The notes below the pieces were generated by a model, which saw nothing but the letters and a program-made list of their open reading frames with translations, did no database searches and had not been told where the DNA came from. DNA of 23,166 bases from Baffinella frigidus (taxonomy: Eukaryota > Cryptophyceae > Cryptomonadales > Baffinellaceae), in assembly GCA_026770585.1 (NCBI GenBank), contig MU647424.1:88048-111213 (forward strand), given 5' to 3'. The translations under genes and the position numbers were made by a program. Position 1 is the stretch's first letter. Each line of letters opens with the position of its first letter. Shown here one piece after another: positions 1 through 5,552 of this stretch.

Positions 1-60
<60 letters not shown>
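1..60. repeat. (TA)30 microsatellite
   Basis: Uninterrupted alternating TA fills the first 60 bases. It may continue outside the window. A long perfect palindrome starts about 45 bases after it. Confidence 0.98.
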
Positions 61-63
<3 letters not shown>

Positions 64-299
64 ATAAATATATGGGTTGCGGTAAAACCTTAAACCACGC
101 GGTAGGCTACATGAGAGGGGGCGCCCCCTCTCATGTAGCCTGCAAGGGCGTGCTTGATCGCATTTGGAGACTGCCTCAAATCAATTGGCGTTTTTGCTAT
201 CTCGAGGCCTCAACTCAGCTCCACAACCCGACAAACCCCACCCGTAAGATAGCACGAAAACGTGATTTAAAGTTGAGAATGTTTCCGGATGGGGGGCAG
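61..299. other. Non-coding lead-in with palindrome
   Basis: No gene could be supported here. The stretch holds the palindrome at 104-141 and unique sequence up to a GGCAG that resembles an acceptor at 298-299. The BUD13 start codon and first exon were looked for and not found. Confidence 0.5.
104..141. repeat. 38-bp perfect palindrome
   Basis: Each half is 19 bases, AGGCTACATGAGAGGGGGC followed directly by its reverse complement, with no spacer. One further G-C pair (102/143) follows a mismatch. It can extrude as a cruciform or fold as a hairpin in RNA. Confidence 0.97.
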
Positions 300-335
300 G
301 CACGACCAGTCCCCCCGCTCCGCAAGCCTGCCTAA
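300..335 (+). pseudogene. Degenerate BUD13 HDSD-repeat exon copy
   Basis: After GCAG the sequence reads H-D-Q-S-P and then leaves the frame seen in the intact modules downstream. The DSDED part is missing. It looks like a decayed duplicate of the exons at 764-819 and 973-1073, directly followed by CCCTAAA repeats. Confidence 0.5.
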
Positions 336-557
336 ACCCTTACCCCTAACCCCTAAACCCTGATCATAAACCAGGAACCAGAAACTAGAAACTCTAAACC
401 CCAAACCCTAAACCCTAAACCCTAAACCCAAACACAAAAAAAATAACAATAGACACTAAACAATAAACCATAAACACTTGAAACTAAACCATCAACAATA
501 AAAGATACACAATAAACAATAAACAATAAACAATAAACAATAAACACAGCACCGGGT
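336..557. repeat. Degenerate CCCTAAA and AATAAAC arrays
   Basis: Telomere-like CCCTAAA units run to about 430 and are followed by an A-rich AATAAAC tandem array up to about 545. No coding signal was seen. Confidence 0.85.
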
Positions 558-604
558 GCAGGCACGTTTCCGACCGAGGGCCAGTCCCCCCCTCGCCGCA
601 AACT
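558..604 (+). pseudogene. Frameshifted BUD13 HDSD-repeat exon copy
   Basis: GTGCAG is followed by a module matching the [13 protein letters not shown] exons, but an extra base inside it shifts the frame before the QSP motif. It is flanked by AATAAAC repeats upstream and CCCTACA repeats downstream. Confidence 0.5.
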
Positions 605-763
605 TGCCTAACCCTACGCCCTACACCCGGCACCCTACACCCTACACCCTACACCCTACACCCTACACCCTACACCCCACACCCTACACCCTACACCCTT
701 CACCCCCCCGCGCTAAAAACGGAATTCTCAACCCTAAATCCTGACCCTGAACCCATACACCAG
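605..763. repeat. CCCTACA heptamer array
   Basis: Near-perfect CCCTACA tandem units cover about 610-705, followed by CCCTAAA-like degenerate units. The C-rich strand is the + strand, which is the coding strand of the BUD13 locus. Confidence 0.85.
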
Positions 764-819
764 GCACGACTCGGACGAGGACCAGTCCCCCACGCGGCGC
801 AAGCCTCCCGGGGGCGCCG
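764..819 (+). CDS. BUD13 alternative N-terminal exon (HDSDEDQSP)
   Basis: Acceptor CCAG|G at 762-763 and donor GTAGTA at 820 bound an open module reading HDSDEDQSPTRRKPPGGA. It has the same phases (2 in, 1 out) as the exon at 973-1073. It can therefore replace that exon without shifting frame, but including both would shift the frame. I left it out of the main model as a duplicate or mutually exclusive exon. Confidence 0.55.
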
Positions 820-824
820 GTAGT

Positions 825-905
825 AAATATACGTATGTGGGACATGGTATATTGACCATATACGTATACTGGATGTGGGATGTTGGCCATGTACGTATAC
901 ATATA
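825..905. repeat. AT-rich imperfect repeat
   Basis: The motif TATACGTATA and the segment GTGGGAYRTTGRCCAT occur twice with small changes, giving imperfect direct and inverted repeats. The patch is an AT-rich island inside GC-rich DNA. Function is unknown. Confidence 0.6.
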
Positions 906-972
906 GGATAATTTTGATGGGTGGCGTGGCGTAGACGGCAGGCGGTGGCCGAAACCCCAAACCCTGAAGCAG

Positions 973-1073
973 GCACGACTCGGGCGAGGACCAGTCCCCC
1001 CCTCGGCGCAAGTCTCCCGGGGGCGCGGGGCGGCATGACTCCGACTCTGACCAGTCTCCGCCCCGCAAGGCCG
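973..1073 (+). CDS. BUD13: BUD13 exon, double HDSD repeat
   Basis: Acceptor GCAG|G, donor GTGCGC. The codons give [13 protein letters not shown] followed by [13 protein letters not shown], two units of the repeat typical of BUD13 N-termini in animals and plants. Phase is 2 in and 1 out. Confidence 0.75.
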
Positions 1074-4000
1074 GTGCGCACCCTCAACCTTACATCCGTC
1101 ACCCTCAAACGCCATACCCTACACCCTCAACGTAGGGGTTAGGTGCCTTAGGGTTTGAGGTTGGCGACATGACTGCCAGGGTGGCGGCATGACTCCGACT
1201 CCGACCAGTCTCCGCCGCGCAAGGCTGGTGTCTTCGAAATCGGAAACTACACCCCACACCCTACACTGTGCTCCCCACACCCTACACTCTTCACACCACA
1301 CCCTACACTCTACACCCTCAACCCTACACCCGGAGTCATGCCGTGGGCGGCGTGATGCCTGATGGTGCAGGTGCGTTAGGGGTTAGGGTTGGGCACATGA
1401 CTGCGACTACCAACGTGCAGGGGGTGGGGGCGGGCGGAAGCGCCATGACTCAGGGTCGGACCAGAGCCCGCCGCGGAAGCCAGGTACTTTCTTGTCGTTT
1501 TTTTTGTTAAGTCGTTTTCGTAGAGGCGTTTTTTTTTGGCAAAGCCGTGGGATTCAAGAGAGGGGTTTGGGGTTTAGGGTTTAGGGTTTAGAGTTGGTGG
1601 TTTACCTCACGCGGTCAAGTGAAGAGTACAGACAGGGGTTACTCGGAATTCTGGACACGCACCGCCTAGGGTCCCAAAAGGTCCTACAGTAGGGCTAGTC
1701 CTAGGAGCATATGACCACTCCGAGGCGGGCTCGTCCTCAAGGCGCATACACTTTTGTATCACTCAACTCAAGGCGCAAGGGCCTCATTTAGGACCTGTAT
1801 CGAATAAAGAAGAAGAAGAAGCATAGGACCACCCTAGGGGCGAACACATTGATCGGGAAACGCGCCCTCAGCCCTAAACCCACAACCCTAAACCCTAAAC
1901 CCTAAACCCTAATCCCTACAACTTGAACCCTAAACCCTAAACCCTAAACCCTAAACCCTAGACCCTAAACCCTAAATCCTAAACCCTAAACCCTAAACCC
2001 TAAACCCTAAACCCTAAACCCTAAACCCTAGACCCTAGACCCTCAACCCTACATCCTCAACCAGGCCCCGCTCCCCACGGCGTGGAGGAGGAGGGGAGGC
2101 TCCTCGTGGGAGACACGACACACCCCGAAAACCGAAAACCGAAAATCGTAATCCAGGCGGGCGGGCGGGTGCATGGAGGAGGAGGAGTGGGGAGGGAGGC
2201 CCCGTCATCAACCCCAAACCATCAACCCTAGATCCCGGACTCTACACCAGGCGCGCGTGGGCGACCCTCAAACCCGAACCCTAAGCCCTGAACCCTAAAT
2301 CCTGCACCAGACGACGCGAGTGGCGGGCGGGGGAGGGGGAGAGGCCCCGCGTGGCAGTCACGAAACACCCCCAAAATCCTCAACCTTGAACCCTGAACCC
2401 TAAACCCTAATCCAGGTGGGCGGGGGCGTGGAGGAGGAGGAGGGGGGGAGGCTCCTCGGGGGCGACACGACTCGGACAGCGACCAGAGCCCTCCGCGCAG
2501 GTGTGCGGTGATAGGGGTTTCCCGCGCGGGTGTAGCCTGCGTTCTGGGGGCTTCCGCGAGTTTTTACCGCTGGTGGCGGTCCACTTGTAAAGGACTTGTA
2601 AAGGACTTCGAAAGTTAAAACTTTCAAGATACTGACATTTCTAGCCACGAGTGGTGGGGCGGGGAGAGTGTGCCGCATCTATGCTTCTGAATTCACCAGT
2701 CAGGGTGCGGAAGGGTACGTGGGAGAAAGAGAGGAGGGAGGGGAGAGAGAGAGAGGAGGGTGGAGAGAGAGAGAGAAGGGCGGGAGAGGGGAGGGGGGGG
2801 GGGGGGCACGATTCGGACAGCGACCAGAGCCCGCCATGCAGCTTTGGGTCTAGGGTTTTTCGGGTTCTCGAGTTTGTGCCTCGTGTTCAGGGTTCGCGAG
2901 TTTTTGCCGTTGGTTCACGGTGTGCGAGATTTTACCCGGTGGTGGATTTCGCCGGGGAAGGTTTTGAGAGGTCTTGGGCAAGCTGGTTCACCCAATGTTT
3001 AAGGTTTAGGGGTTAGTGGTGAGGGTTCTCAACCGTAGCCCCTAAATCCTCAACTCTAAATCCTGAACCCCAAACCCCACACCCTAAACCCCACACCCTA
3101 AACCCTATACCCTAGACCCTAAACCCTAGACCCTAAACCCTGAAACCTAAGCCTCGTTGGCAGGGGTGGGGGGGACCTGAGCCCGGCGCGCAAGGGCGCT
3201 TCCACGGGTGGTAAACCCTCAACCCTAAACACTAAACACCAAATACTCAAACCCAAACCCTAAAACCTAAAACCTAAAACCTCAACCCTGAACCCTAAAT
3301 CCTAAAACCTAAAACCTGAACCCTGAACCCTGAACCCTAAACCCAAGCCCCCAAATCCTAAATCCTAAACACCAACCATAAACCATAAACCATAAACCAT
3401 AAACCATAAACCATAAACCATAAACCATAGACCATAGACCATAGACCCTCAACCCTAAACCCCAAACCCCAAATCCCAAACCCGAAACCAGGCGACGAGG
3501 GGGGGGGGCAGAAGGGGCCGCGCACCGTCAACGGCCTCAAAGCCGGGTACACCCTTAACCCTAAAACCTAAACTCTCAACCCTAAACCCTGAACCCCAAA
3601 ATCTAAAACCTGAACTCTAAACCCTGAAACGTCAACCCTAGCCCTATATTCTGAACCCTGACCCCTAAACCCTAAACCCTAAACCCTAAACCCTAAACCC
3701 CAAATCCTAAACCGTAAATGGCCTGGAAGCTGGATGTGGCATGCGCGCACGCTGGTGTGCTGTTCCGCGCCAAAGTTGACGGTTTTGTACCGCAATCCCA
3801 GCGTGTCAACTTGCGAATAGTCTGCTTACGCGACTGAGCAACGTCGTGTGCACACGACGTGTGTTGACGGATGCTGACTTGAAAAGGTGTGTGCTGACGG
3901 ATCACGACCGCGGCGTGCAGCTTCGTGTTTTTACCCGGTACTAATCGGACGTCACGACGCAGCTTCGTTGGTACTAATCGGACATGACCAGGTCGTTTCC

Positions 4001-5472
4001 CGGTACTCATCGGACGTGACCCGGGTGTTGACTGGTGCTGATTGGACGAGACCGCAGCTTCCTCGGCACGAATAGGACACGACCGCAGCTTTTACCCGGT
4101 ACTAATTGGACGTGACTGCAGGTTCGTGTCCGGGCGGGAGCTCAACGACACCATGGACAAGAAGAAGCAAGACGAGAACGATCGGTACACTCCGCGCCCG
4201 GAGACGAAAACGGCTAGATTTCGGCAGGACAGCCTTGATTTCCGATGTGAAACTCAACGTTTCACGTCTAAACGTTGCGTGTTTTTACGGTGCGAAGTGA
4301 AATTTCGCGAAGTGGTCGAACTTGAAAAGACGTAACCTAATGGTGTCCGGGCGGGATCTCAACGACGCCATAGACAAGAAGAAACAAGATGAGGACGATC
4401 GCTGCGTTTTGAGATTCCCCCGGGGAACATACGTTATGTAACGGTATAAAAGGCGGTCACGTCCTAGACCCTAGACCCTCGAAACGCGTTTCGTGTGAAG
4501 GCGTTTCACCTACTCTTAACATCCAGATTGTGTGCTCTTCCCCGTCCCAGACGCGTTTGGTTTTGGGCAAGGTGTGCGTTGTCGCCTGATGAAATGCATT
4601 TCCGTCCCAACGTGTTCCCGGATTTATTCGCGGTTGACCGAAAAGGCTTGAAAGGTTGGATGGGTTCGAGGCCTCTGATGGTGTCAACTTAAGAGAGGCC
4701 CGCTCTGAAAGCGTTCCCGGATGAACACCCGAAACGATAAACCATACACCCGAATCAGCTTCAAGAAGCTGGACAACGCGACGACGGGGAAGGTCGCCGA
4801 GACCGTCTACCGAGACAAGGTCTGCCCCTCTGCCTCACACCCTCAACCCTACACCCTACACCCTACACCCTACACCCTACACCCTACACCCTACACCCTA
4901 CACCCTACACCCTAAGCCGAGACCGTCTACCGAAACACAGGTCTGCCCCTACACCCTACACCCTACACCCTGCACCCTAAACCCTAAACCCTACACCCTA
5001 AACCCTCAACTCCTAGACCCTCAGCCGAGAGCGTCTACCGAGACAAGGTCTGCCCCTCTACCCTAGACCCTAACCTCTTTCGACGTAGTTGACTTCCTTT
5101 CGACGCAGTTGACTTTCGACGTGGTTGGCCCACCTCCTAAACCCCAAACACCAAACCCTAAACACCAGACCCTAAACACCAGACCCTAGACCCTAGACCC
5201 TAGACCCTAGACCCTAGACCTTGGACCCTGGACCCTGGACCCTGGACCCTGGACCCTGGACCCTGGACCCTGGACCCTGGACCCTGGACCCGAACCCGAG
5301 ACTGTCTACCGAGACAAGGTCTGTCCCTCTACGTGAAAGGGTCTTTCGACGTAGCTGACTTGACACACCTCCTAAACACTAAACACTAAACCCCAAACAC
5401 TAAACCCCAAACACTAAAAATCCTAAACCCTGAGCCCCAAACACTAAACCCTAAACCCCAAACCCTCAACCA

Positions 5473-5552
<80 letters not shown>

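Larger units (their letters stand above)
3547..4121 (+). other. BUD13 intron with branch-point array
   Basis: CCCTAAA-like repeats run to about 3715 and unique sequence to about 3860. A tandem array of branch-point/acceptor units (3865-4121) then ends directly at the exon. A 20-bp palindrome lies at 3841-3860. Confidence 0.75.

Noticed and set aside
820-905. Promoter-like AT-rich island before the HDSD exons
   Set aside because: It is a local imperfect repeat starting at the donor of the alternative exon at 764-819. No TATA consensus or downstream start codon fits.
684-1115. Several overlapping minus-strand open frames of 120-140 codons
   Set aside because: They run across CCCTACA arrays and the reverse of the HDSD exon modules. 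The + strand reading gives a known protein motif with consistent splice phases, so these are shadows.
3930-4121. Regular 32-bp array considered as a CRISPR
   Set aside because: The repeats are directly tandem without distinct spacers. The unit carries branch-point and acceptor motifs and sits in a eukaryotic intron.
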